From positions 310,001 through 374,000 of the forward strand of contig JABTUS010000001.1 in the NCBI GenBank assembly GCA_015075305.1: a DNA stretch of 64,000 nucleotides. The letters run 5' to 3'. Position numbers and translations under genes: made by a program. The stretch comes from Opitutaceae bacterium (GTDB lineage Bacteria; Verrucomicrobiota; Verrucomicrobiia; Opitutales; Opitutaceae). The notes below the pieces were generated by a model, which had not been told where the DNA came from, searched no databases, and saw only the letters and a list, made by a program, of their open reading frames with translations. The first letter of the stretch is position 1. Each line of letters begins with the position of its first letter. Shown here piece by piece: positions 51,923 to 62,200 of the stretch.

Positions 51923-54900
51923 TCATGGCGCCTCGTAAACCTCGACAATCACGACGCCCTCGGAGCCGTCCGCGCTGCGCGCGTGCGCCGTGTAGGTTCC
52001 TGGCGCGAGCCAGATCACGATCGCTGAACTCTTGGAACCCGCGGTCATCGGAAAGGCCCCCACTCTGCCGCTGACCTGGGTGACGACGTCCGCATTCGCC
52101 AACCAGTCATCGTTGCGTGCAACCTCGGTCGTTACGCCATCCTTCGTCTGATAGATCACAAGCTCCGGATTGGCCATCGAGCCGCCAACTCCGAACGCAC
52201 CCAGTTCCGGCCCCACCGCCCTGACCAGCATGCGCCGCGGCGCATCGCCACTCACGATGAATCCCGTGACAATGACCTTGTCGCCGCTTCCTCCCAATCC
52301 ACGAAGCGACAGATTCGTCAGTCTGGTATTCGAAGTTCCAACGGCGTCACCATCGTAAAGCTCGACCATCGTTGCACCGGTTGCACCATTCGCTCCGGTC
52401 ACCTCCGCGGAATATCCTCCAGCCGGCAGATCCATGACCAGCGCGGCATCCTTGCTTCCCGATTTGAGCGGAAACGCGCCCACAGCCTGGGCCGTTGCCG
52501 CGGCATCGGGATACCAGTCGTTGTTCGAGGCAATCACGGTCGCCGCTCCCGTGCCTTGACGGTAAATCGTGAGCACCGGGTCGGCCAGGACTCCCGCCAC
52601 GCCGAACGCCTCCAGCGCAGGGCCGGTGGCACGAAGCAGGATCTTCTTTGTTCCCGATCCCGAAATGGTGAAGCCTGCGGCGAGTGTCGCGGCGCCATTG
52701 CCCGCATGCGCTCTAGCCGACATGTTGTTGACCTTCGTGATCGACGCAGAGCTGTCGCGCACGCCGCCAGCCTCAAGGGTGCGGCTTCCGTCGGACACCG
52801 TTCCAGAAAGCAGACCTCCATCGAAATCGAATCCAACGTCCCTGCCATCCGGCAGCGTCAGCGCCAGGACTCCATCGGCGGCCACCGTTCCCTGGCGGCC
52901 ATGAGCGACTCCCGCCCGGGTGACTGCGACAAAGGCCCTGCCCGAGGTACCTACCAAAGCGGCAACCTCGTCATCCGCGGAGAAAACCAGAGCGCCCTGG
53001 TACAGCCCGGCAATGGCTGATGCCGGACCATCCGTGGGCTCGATCGAACCGCTGAACGGCAGCAGGCCCGTGCCAATGGTTCCGGATACCGATGTTCCAT
53101 TGACATACCCATTGACCGTTCCAACGCCCGGTGCGCTGAACGTGAACGCGCCATTGGCCGCAATCGCGAATCCGCGCGCAATGACACCGCGGGAAAGCGC
53201 GGGGGAATCAGCCAGGAAAACCGCCGTCTTGTCCGCATTTACGCGCAGTGCGAAGCTTCCGGCATTGGGACCGGGCAGGCCCGTGGTTCCAAAGTAGGAG
53301 TGGCGGCCCCCCGCCACCGTGACCACCGCCGTGCGGCTCATGGCCGACTGCGAGCCCTGGGAGATGCTCACCCAGTAGCTGGACGTGATCAGCAATTCCG
53401 GAGTCGTGAACACCGCCGACGTCGCGCCGCGAATCGGCATGCCGGTGTCACCCCGGGCTCCGGCGTACCACTGGTAGGCAACCGCACCCGCCGCAATTGC
53501 CGTCACCTCCAGCGCGGTTGATTTCCCCGCCTCGACAGTCGCATCCGCGGGCTGGCGGATGATCAGGATATCCGCCTGGCCCGGCTGCTGAATCACAGGT
53601 CCGCCAGTACCCGGGTCCGGCTGGTTGCCCGGTTCGGATGTGGGCGGCGGCTTTGTGCCGTCGGCATTCACGGTGAGGACAAAGGACTTGGATGTCGCGA
53701 GGTTTCCGTCGCTGGCGGTGATCGTCACCGTCGTCACGCCCACCTGCCCTGGATTCGGTGTGACCGTGAGGGTGCGGTTCATTCCCTCGCCCGAGAAACT
53801 GACGGAGGCGTTTGGCAGCAGCGCCTGATTCGAGGACGAGCCGGACACCACCAGGCTGTCCGCGGCCGAATCAGCATCGCTCAGCGTGAAGCCAATGACC
53901 TCCGGAACGCCATTCGCGATGATCGTGCGGTCACCAAGGCCGGAGAGCACGGGCGCGGCGTTGACCGCATAGACGGTCACAAAGAAGCTGGAGCTCGAAC
54001 TGTTCTGGCCGTCGCTCGCGGTCAGCGTGATCATCGCATTTCCCGTCTGATTCGGTAGTGGTGTCACGGATACACTGCGGTTGTCGCCGGCGCCGCCGAG
54101 AACGATGCCGCCGCCCGCCACGAGCGCCGGATTCGACGACTTCGCGGTGACCGCCACGTTCGTGGTCGGTGTGTCGAAATCCGTGACGACGAACGAAATC
54201 GAGCCCGTGCCCGTGTTCGCATCGATGGTCCGGTTGTAGATGCGGCTGATCGTCGGCACGCTGCCGGGCGCCTTGACGGTCAGCATGAAGCTCGCCGTCG
54301 TCGAAAGCGCGCCGTCGCTGACGCGGAAGGTGATCACCGCCGAGCCCGTGCGGTCGGTCGCCGGAGTGATGATCGCGGTGCGGTTGGCGCCGCCTCCACC
54401 GAAGACGATGTTCGAAAGGGGAACCAGGACGGTGTTCTGCGAGGTGGCGGTGACCGTGAGGCTGCCGGGGGCGGTCTCGGCGTCGCTCACGGTGAACGTG
54501 ACACCCACATTGCCATTCATCGCGGCGGTGATGTTGACGAGATCGGAGATGCGCGGGGCCGTGCTGAGCGCGGTGATGTTCAGGACAAAACTGCCCGACG
54601 TCACCAGGCTGCCGTCGCTGACCGTCAGCGTCACCGTGACGGAGCCCGTCTGCTTGGATGACGGCGTCAGCGTGATCGTGCGCCGTTCACCCGAACCGCC
54701 GAGCACGATGTTCTGATTCGGGAGCAGGGTCTGGTTTGAGGAAAGCGCCGTGACCGTCAGGCTCCCCGCGGGCGTTTCGGCGTCGCCAATCGTGAAGTCG
54801 ATCGCACCCGATGTGCGTCCCACGACCGTCGACCGGTCTTCGAGTCCGTTCAGCGTCGGCGCCGTGTTGGGAACGTTGACCGCGAGCACAAAACTCGAGC

Positions 54901-57900
54901 TCGAGCTCAGTTGGCCGTCACTGACCGTGACCGTGATCGTCGTGGTGCCGGTTTGACCGGCGGCGGGCGTGGCCCTGAGCCAGCGATTCGCACCAGACCC
55001 TCCAAAAACTATGGCGGAATTGGGAACCAGGGAGGCATTTGAACTGGTGGCGGTCACGGAGAGATCGCCCGCTGGTGTCAGAGCGTCTCCAACGAAGAAC
55101 TCAATGGCCGCCGTGGTCGTCGCCATCGTGACCGAACGGCTGCCGATCGAAGAGATGGTCGGTGCCTCGTTCTTCGGGCTGACGGTCACGACAAACTGCG
55201 TGCTTGTGGCAAGCGAGCCATCGCTGACCGTCAGGGTCACCGTCGCCGCACCCGTCTTTCCAGGCCGCGGCGTGATTGTCACCGAACGTCCTCCGCCCAA
55301 GCCGCTGAAGGAGAATCCCCCGGCGTCGATCAGCGACTGGTCCGAGCTCGAAGCGGTGACACTCAGGTTTTCCGCGGTGGTTTCACCGTCGGCCACGACA
55401 AAAGCGATGGCGCTCGAGGATGCATCCCTTTCAATCGCCTGATTTTCAACGCTCGAGATGGTCGGCGTCGTGTTGGGCGCCTGGACCGTCAGCGCAAAAC
55501 TCGTGGACGTGACCTTGGTTCCGTTGCTGACGCTGATCGTGATGGTCGTCGATCCCGTGGCTCCGGCGGCCGGAGTCACCCTGAGCGAACGCTGCGCTCC
55601 CGACCCATCGAGCGCGATGCCCGACAGGGGAGCCAGGAACAGGTTCGAGGAGTTGACAAACACCGTAAGCAGTTCCGGGGACACCGTTGGATCCCCGATC
55701 ACAAAGGCAATGGGGCCGGAGGCGGCCCCGGCAGGAATCGTCCGGTCCGCCACATTGCCTATTGTCGGCGCCTCCGACGATGGCACGACGGAGACCACAA
55801 AACTCGTGCTCGCTGATGCGGCGCCATCACTGACCGTCAGCGTTATTGCAGCCGTTCCCGTCAGGCCTGTGGCGGGGAAAATTCGAACGGACCGGGACGA
55901 GCCTTCTCCGCTGAGCTCGATGCCGACATTCGGGATCAGGCTGGCGTTCGAGGAACTGGCCGTGACCAGGAGCAGACCAGGCAGCGTTTCCACATCGCCA
56001 ACCGAGAACGGAATGAGCCCGCTGGACTTTCCCGCGACGAGGGCAAGGTTGTCGATCGGCGTGATCGAAGGCGAAAGATTCTCGCCGGCCACCGTCAGCA
56101 CGAAGCTGGTGCTGGCGCTGGACGAACCATCGCTCACGGTCAGCGTGACCGTTGATGTGCCCGTCATGCCGGGAGAAGGCGTGAGGGAAACGCTCCTTGC
56201 TCCACCGGATCCGCCAAGAACGACCGACGACTGGGGAAGCAGGGACAGGTTCGAAGAATTGGCCGTAAGGACCAGGCTGTCGACCGGCGTGTCCGAATCG
56301 TTCACGGCGACAGCGAGCGCCCCTGTGCTGCCGCCACGGCCGACGGTCTGGTTCGCAATGCTGCCGATGGTCGGAACCGCATTCGCTCCCTGAACCGTGA
56401 CGTTGAAGGACGTGCTGGAAGTCAGCGAGCCGTCGCTGACAGTAACCGTCACGGTCGCCGCGCCCGACTTGTCCGCCGCGGGAGTCACGATGATCGTGCG
56501 GTTCGCCCCGGCTCCGCCGAAGCTGATGCCAGATGCGGGAAGAAGCGTCGCATTCGATGAGGCGGCTGTCACGAGCAGGCTGTCGGCCGCCGTCATGCTG
56601 TCGCCGACCGTAAACGCGATGGCACCGGTGGTGCGATTGACGCTGATGGCGCGATCGCCAATTGCGCTGATCGTCGGGGGAGTGTTGACCGCATTGACGG
56701 TGACGAGGAAGCTCTCGCTCGCGCTCAGCGTGCCGTCGCTGACCACGATGGTCACCGTGGCGCTTCCTGTCCTTTGCGCGGCCGGTGTCACCGTGACCGT
56801 GCGGCTTTCGCCCGCGCCGCCGAGCACAATCCCTCCCACGGGGAGAAGCGTTGGATCCGATGTGGATGCGGAAACCGTCAGGCTGGCCGCCGGTGTAGAC
56901 GCATGGGAGATCGTGAACGGTATCGCAGCGGTGCTTCCATTCATGTCGACGGCGACATTCGCGATCTCGGTGATTGTCGGCGCTGTTGCAACGGCTGTCA
57001 CGGTCACCGTGAACGTCATGGTCGATGTGAGGCTTCCGTCGCCCACCTCGACTGCGATCGTGCTGGAACCCACCTGATTGACCGTCGGCGTGACCGTGAT
57101 CGAACGATTCGCGCCGGTGCCGCTCAAGAGAAGACTGCCGCTGGAGACAAGGGCCGTGTTGGAGGAGGAGGCGGCCACCGTGAGCGAAGTCGCGGCCGTC
57201 TGCGCATCGCCAATGACAAAGGACAGTGCGCCGGTGGAGGTGTTGGCCTCGATGGTCCGGCTGGCGATCGCGCTGATCGTCGGCGGCGTGTTGACCGCAT
57301 TGACGGTTACAACAAACGAACGCGATGCCGAGAGCGCGCCGTCGCTCACAGTCACCGTGATGCCGGCGGAACCGAACTGGTTTGCAGCCGGCACAACCGA
57401 CACCGTGCGACTGGCTCCACTTCCGCCAAAGGCAATGTTCGCCACGGGAACCAGCGCGAGGTTTGTGGAATACGCCGACACTACAAGATTGGAAGCCGGC
57501 GTCTGGGCGTCTCCGACGGTGAATGCGAGGGCCGGTGTCGCCGTATTGGCGTCAATCGTTGCATTCGCAATCGACGAGATCGTCGGCGCGGTGTTGGGCG
57601 CGGTGACCGTCAGCACGAAACTGTCGCTCGCCGTGGACTGCCCGTCGGACACCGTCACGGTGATCGTGGCCACACCCGAGAGTCCCGCGGGAGGCTGCAC
57701 CACAAGCGTGCGGGACGAATCCCCCCCTCCCAGGATGAGCGCGGACGCGGGCACCAGCGTGGGATTGGTCGAAGATGCCGTTACGGTGAGCAGGCTCGCC
57801 GATGTCTGCGCATCCCCGATGGTGAACCTAATAACTCCCGTGTTCGAGCCCGAGGCTATCGTCAGGTTTGAAATGTCGCCAATGGTCGGAGGGGTGTTGG

Positions 57901-58900
57901 GCAGGTTCACCGTGAGGACGAAGCTCTCGTTCGCGACCAGCACTCCGTCGGAAACGCTGACCGTGATCGTCGCCACGCCCGATCGGTTCGCGGCGGGCTG
58001 CACGGAGATGGTCCGGTTCGCCCCTGATCCGCCGAGCACGATGTTCGCATCAGGCACAAGCATCTGATTCGACGAACTGGCGGTGACCACCAGGTTTCCC
58101 GCGACAGTCTGGGCATCGCCAACAATGAAGCTTATGGCGCCGGTATTGACACCCGAGTCGATCGTGCGGTTGGCGATATCGCTGATCGTCGGCGCCGTGT
58201 TCACGCTGTTAACCGTGACAGTGAACGCCCGGGTTGAAGTGTTCACTCCATCGCTGACGGCCAGCGTGATGGTGGCGGTGCCGGTCTGATTCGCCGAAGG
58301 GGAAACGGTGACGGTGCGATTTGCCCCGCTCCCGCCATGGACAATGCCCGAGTTCGGGACGAGGACCGTGTTGGACGACGTTGCGCTGACTGAGAGCGAA
58401 CCCGCGGAAGTTTCGGCGTCCCCAATCGTGAAGGCTATCGGTGCGGAGGAGCTGTTCGCATTGATGGCAATGGAACTGATTGCACTGATCGTCGGCGCGG
58501 CATTGGACGCCGACGGCGTCGTCGCGGAAGCCGTCGCTGAATAGGCGGAGGCGCCAGCAGCGTTGTAGGCGCAGACGCGGTAGGTGTATGACTTGCCATC
58601 CTCAAGACTCGAATCGACGTAGGTCGTGACATCCGCGCCCGTCGCACCGATCATCATGAAACTGCCGCCGGCGGCCGAGCGCTCTATCCTGAATCCGAGC
58701 TCGTTGTCGGAATTGTCCTGCCAGGTGAGCGTCAACTGGGCCCCTCCAGCAGCAACGGCTCCAGCCATGAGACCGCTGACAGCCATGCGAAGGAGGCGCG
58801 AGGCGATGCGCTTCGGCAAATGTGGGACGCCACTCCTGATTGCAGAAAATAAACCGGTCATCGCAGGAATGTGGCTCGTGGCTGTTGAGTCGGGAGTCAT
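51923..58900 (-). CDS. Giant secreted protein: FN3 domain, 16 tandem Ig-like domains, doubled C-terminal module
   Basis: A 2325-residue protein. The N-terminal region has a basic stretch and a hydrophobic segment (LLRMAVSGLMAGAVAAGG, about 36-53) fitting a signal peptide. Then an FN3 domain (about 54-128) and from residue 133 sixteen repeats of about 101 residues, each with APTIS.I.....I..N, F.VGDA.T....L.V.A.SSN, GGSGANRT..V.P....G.A.I.V.VSDG and SFV.TVN. After these come an Ig-like domain (RQPADATVEAGKS), a unique region, and two copies of a module with G(F/V)xxSG..., LRA(T/V)GP.L.AFGV..., NNDW/NDDW and VE(L/V)Y. Probably a surface or matrix adhesin that interacts with the polysaccharide. 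No sorting signal was recognised. Confidence 0.88.
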   Translation of the reverse strand: MTPDSTATSHIPAMTGLFSAIRSGVPHLPKRIASRLLRMAVSGLMAGAVAAGGAQLTLTWQDNSDNELGFRIERSAAGGSFMMIGATGADVTTYVDSSLEDGKSYTYRVCAYNAAGASAYSATASATTPSASNAAPTISAISSIAINANSSSAPIAFTIGDAETSAGSLSVSATSSNTVLVPNSGIVHGGSGANRTVTVSPSANQTGTATITLAVSDGVNTSTRAFTVTVNSVNTAPTISDIANRTIDSGVNTGAISFIVGDAQTVAGNLVVTASSSNQMLVPDANIVLGGSGANRTISVQPAANRSGVATITVSVSDGVLVANESFVLTVNLPNTPPTIGDISNLTIASGSNTGVIRFTIGDAQTSASLLTVTASSTNPTLVPASALILGGGDSSRTLVVQPPAGLSGVATITVTVSDGQSTASDSFVLTVTAPNTAPTISSIANATIDANTATPALAFTVGDAQTPASNLVVSAYSTNLALVPVANIAFGGSGASRTVSVVPAANQFGSAGITVTVSDGALSASRSFVVTVNAVNTPPTISAIASRTIEANTSTGALSFVIGDAQTAATSLTVAASSSNTALVSSGSLLLSGTGANRSITVTPTVNQVGSSTIAVEVGDGSLTSTMTFTVTVTAVATAPTITEIANVAVDMNGSTAAIPFTISHASTPAASLTVSASTSDPTLLPVGGIVLGGAGESRTVTVTPAAQRTGSATVTIVVSDGTLSASESFLVTVNAVNTPPTISAIGDRAISVNRTTGAIAFTVGDSMTAADSLLVTAASSNATLLPASGISFGGAGANRTIIVTPAADKSGAATVTVTVSDGSLTSSTSFNVTVQGANAVPTIGSIANQTVGRGGSTGALAVAVNDSDTPVDSLVLTANSSNLSLLPQSSVVLGGSGGARSVSLTPSPGMTGTSTVTLTVSDGSSSASTSFVLTVAGENLSPSITPIDNLALVAGKSSGLIPFSVGDVETLPGLLLVTASSSNASLIPNVGIELSGEGSSRSVRIFPATGLTGTAAITLTVSDGAASASTSFVVSVVPSSEAPTIGNVADRTIPAGAASGPIAFVIGDPTVSPELLTVFVNSSNLFLAPLSGIALDGSGAQRSLRVTPAAGATGSTTITISVSNGTKVTSTSFALTVQAPNTTPTISSVENQAIERDASSSAIAFVVADGETTAENLSVTASSSDQSLIDAGGFSFSGLGGGRSVTITPRPGKTGAATVTLTVSDGSLATSTQFVVTVSPKNEAPTISSIGSRSVTMATTTAAIEFFVGDALTPAGDLSVTATSSNASLVPNSAIVFGGSGANRWLRATPAAGQTGTTTITVTVSDGQLSSSSSFVLAVNVPNTAPTLNGLEDRSTVVGRTSGAIDFTIGDAETPAGSLTVTALSSNQTLLPNQNIVLGGSGERRTITLTPSSKQTGSVTVTLTVSDGSLVTSGSFVLNITALSTAPRISDLVNITAAMNGNVGVTFTVSDAETAPGSLTVTATSQNTVLVPLSNIVFGGGGANRTAIITPATDRTGSAVITFRVSDGALSTTASFMLTVKAPGSVPTISRIYNRTIDANTGTGSISFVVTDFDTPTTNVAVTAKSSNPALVAGGGIVLGGAGDNRSVSVTPLPNQTGNAMITLTASDGQNSSSSSFFVTVYAVNAAPVLSGLGDRTIIANGVPEVIGFTLSDADSAADSLVVSGSSSNQALLPNASVSFSGEGMNRTLTVTPNPGQVGVTTVTITASDGNLATSKSFVLTVNADGTKPPPTSEPGNQPDPGTGGPVIQQPGQADILIIRQPADATVEAGKSTALEVTAIAAGAVAYQWYAGARGDTGMPIRGATSAVFTTPELLITSSYWVSISQGSQSAMSRTAVVTVAGGRHSYFGTTGLPGPNAGSFALRVNADKTAVFLADSPALSRGVIARGFAIAANGAFTFSAPGVGTVNGYVNGTSVSGTIGTGLLPFSGSIEPTDGPASAIAGLYQGALVFSADDEVAALVGTSGRAFVAVTRAGVAHGRQGTVAADGVLALTLPDGRDVGFDFDGGLLSGTVSDGSRTLEAGGVRDSSASITKVNNMSARAHAGNGAATLAAGFTISGSGTKKILLRATGPALEAFGVAGVLADPVLTIYRQGTGAATVIASNNDWYPDAAATAQAVGAFPLKSGSKDAALVMDLPAGGYSAEVTGANGATGATMVELYDGDAVGTSNTRLTNLSLRGLGGSGDKVIVTGFIVSGDAPRRMLVRAVGPELGAFGVGGSMANPELVIYQTKDGVTTEVARNDDWLANADVVTQVSGRVGAFPMTAGSKSSAIVIWLAPGTYTAHARSADGSEGVVIVEVYEAP
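53665..58504 (-). repeat. Sixteen tandem coding repeats of about 303 bp
   Basis: Residues about 133 to 1745 of the giant protein. The copies have diverged at the DNA level but keep spacing and the VSDG, GGSG and SSN motifs. The number was counted from the translation. Confidence 0.85.
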
Positions 58901-59279
58901 TTAGAAGTCGTTGCATGCAGGTGTCTACCACGATCGGGCTGCCAACCTTCGAAAGGCTGCCGCCGCGACCGCAGGCAATGGCTGCATTTATCCGCTGAAC
59001 TCATTCGTCCCCACCAGGCGATTGCCCCGGGTTTTACCAATTTTTATCAGCCGGAAACCTGACTCCAAATCCGCGGCATCCCTCGATCGGGATCCCAGCT
59101 AATTCCCTGAAACCAAACAACATCGTCCACACATGGGGGATTTCATCCCATGGCCCCGGGAATTCACGATCTCCGAGATGGTGGAAACTCGGCCCCCACC
59201 CGGGAATTCCCTCCATGCAAACGACGGAGAGGGGGTGACGGGGCCAATCCCTTGCACCCTGCTTTCCAGATCTTTGACG
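58901..59279. other. Gene-free spacer between the giant gene and the helicase gene
   Basis: About 380 bp, no credible ORF, no mosaic repeat. It should contain the promoter of the giant gene (minus, starts at 58900). A loose GGGAATTC/GAATTCCC inverted pair is present (about 59158 and 59200). Confidence 0.5.
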
Positions 59280-62200
59280 TTAGCGCCGAAACAGGCTGGC
59301 AAGTGAGCCGAGGTCCTTGAGCTGAGACTTCTTTGCCGGAGTTTGCGAAATGGGGGCCATCATCGGCGGGGGCTTGGGCTGTGGTGGCGAACTCACCTTT
59401 TCCTCGACTCCACCTTCGTCCTTCAACGCACGATCAAGCTTGACCGCGGAAACCGGCTCCGCCGTGCCAAGCTCCTGCGCAAACAGGCTGACACGGAACT
59501 CCTCCACCATCCAGCGCACCGGATCCTCAAAGCTGCGCCGGGTCGCCTCCGCGGCATAGGGCGCCAGCATTTCGCCTCGCTCCCGGTCCTTGGCCGGATT
59601 CTTTCGCCAGCGCTCATTTCGCACCTGCATGGCCTGCAGATACCGCGTCAGGTGGTGGAGTCGTTCGTAGGGAATCCTGCGCACGAAATCCGGAGGCAGC
59701 AGGGCCTGCACGTCCCTCGCCAAATTCGGATACGGATGCGGCGCCACGAGCAGCGCCTGACGCAAACCCAGGATTTCCTTAAGCAGGTCCGCCAGCTTCG
59801 GAACAATTCCGCGCAGGTCCGCTTTGGCGGACTCGACCGCCGACTCAAACGCAGGACGTGTCAGGGCTGCCACTCGCGCGGGATCACCCACCCAGCGTCT
59901 GATGGAGACATGCGCGTCCTCCTGCATCATCGCCGCAGGCGCGAGCGTTGAGGCGAGCGGGCCGAGCTGGCGGAGCGCGCGCAGCTCCTTCTCCAGCCAG
60001 GCCAGATCGTACCTCAGGCTCAACTCCAGCAGGCGGCGGAGCCCCCGGCGGGTCGTGCCACGGGCATCCTCCTCCGAGCGCACCAGCCGCAGCGCCACCC
60101 CGGTCTCGCCCGCAACCAGCGCCGGAAAGGCATGCACCACCACGCCCGCCTGCTCGGTGACAGGCACGCGCGGTGGAATCGCATCGAATTCCCAGGCCAC
60201 AGACTCCGGGCGCTCCCATCGCCGGCGCGCCAGGCGCCAGGCATCCGGATCCTCGCGCGCGACCGACTCCGACGCCTCGCGCGCGCGCTTCGCGAGAACT
60301 GACTTCACTTCTTCAAGATCGCGACTCGCCACCAGCACATTGCCGTCATCGTCCTGCACGGACACGCGCACGCGAAGATGCCCGGGGATGGGGCGATCCG
60401 ACCAGTACGCCGGATCCACCCGCAGTTGGTATCGGTCAAAGAGATGTTCCGCGAGAACCTCCTCAAACGTGCCGGCAGGATCGCGCAAACGCGCCAGCGA
60501 CGCCACCCCTGCAGTGACAGTCTTCACGGATTCGGCCAGCGGGACAAACAATCGCCGGTGATCCTTTGGCAGCGCGCGCAACCGGTGCTCAACCCGGGCC
60601 GCCAGGTGGCCCGGCACAGCCCAGTCCAGCGCCGCGGGCGTCAGCCTGCGCGCATCATGAACGCTGACCTCGAGATTGACGCCATCATCATCCGCCCCCG
60701 GCTTGTAGGCGTACTGAAGCGGCAGCGCCCGGTTTTCCAGAGGCAGCGCCTCGGGAAACGCCGAGTGGTCATGTTCAAGCGCCTCTGGCTCGCGCAAATC
60801 CTCAGCGCGCACATGCATGAAATCAGGATCCGTCGCTCGGCGGTGGCGGACGAGATCCACGAGTTCCGCAACCGTCGAAACACCGCGCGGACGTGCATCC
60901 GGATCCGCTTCTGAAACACGCGTCTCCGAATCCAGGCTCGCCGCATAAAAATTGTAGAGCGCCTCATCCAGGTTCAAGTATCCCGCATTGCGCGTGCGCG
61001 TCAGTACGTCCTCCACCTGCTGGCGCACCTCGCGGTTGTGGATGAGAAAATCGAAGGGCCAGGTGATGGTGTCGGCGACGAGCCCTTCGCGGATGAAGAT
61101 CTCCGTTGCATGCACCGGATCGATGCGCCCGTAGCCGACCGCCCGCGTGTCGAGTTCGAGTCCGTAAAGGCGCGTGCGCTCCTTGACCATCACGCGCCCT
61201 GTGTCCGCACTCCAGAAGGGTTCGCTGTGACTCGTCCTCACGACATGTCCGGCAAGATCCATCACCCACGCGGGATCGATGCGCGCACATGTCCGCGCAT
61301 AGAGCCGCGAGGTCTCCACGATTTCCGAGGACATGATCCAAGGCGGCACACGCACCGCCTTCTTTTCAGGAGCGCCATCGCGTCCGCGTTTCCTTGAATC
61401 CTCCCGACGAAACAGCACCGAGCCGGGAAACAACGCCACCCGCCGGTCATGCGTCGCCTTGTAAGCGCGGTTTTCCTCATCCCATCGTGCGACATTGCCG
61501 AGCAGCCCCGTCAGCACGCTCCGATGAATCGCCCGATATCCGGAGCCGCCATAGGACATCAGCGTCTCGGCCGCGGCGGAGTCGATCGACGGCAGCCCGT
61601 CGAATACCGAGGTCGCTGCAAAATCGCTGCGCTGCTCGAGCACGTCCGTGAGCTGGCCATGGATGTCGCGCCACTCGCGGAGCCGAACATAGCTGAGAAA
61701 GTGCTCGTGGCAGAATTTCCGCAGCCGCGCCTGGGAGAGCCGCTCAAACTGCGCATGGTAGGCGTTCCAGATCGCAAGCAGCGTGAGAAAGTCCGACTCC
61801 GGATGCCTGAACCGTCGGTGCGCGGCGTCGGCCGCGGCCTGTTTGTCAAGCGGCCGCTCCCGCGGATCCTGCACCGACAGGCCCGCTGCAATGACCAGCA
61901 CCTCCTTCAGGCACTTCTCCTTTCTGGCCTGAAGAATCATGCGGCCCACCGTCGGATCAACTGGAAGTCGGGCGAGTTCCTGTCCCAGCGGAGTCAACGT
62001 GCGGTTCCCCTCCGTCGAAACCGCGGCGCTGTCCGGGGCCGCATCATTTCCGGACTTCACATTCGGAGGTGTCAGCGCCCCCAGCTCCTCCAGAAGAGCG
62101 TAGCCGGATCGGATCGCCTTGCCCGCCGGCGGATTGATGAACGGGAAGCGTTCGACGTCCCCCAGCCCGAACGCCTTCAAGCGAAGGATGACATCCGCAA

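Noticed and set aside
55458-58067. Plus-strand ORFs opposite the giant gene
   Set aside because: They mirror the 303-bp coding repeats and have no signal of their own.
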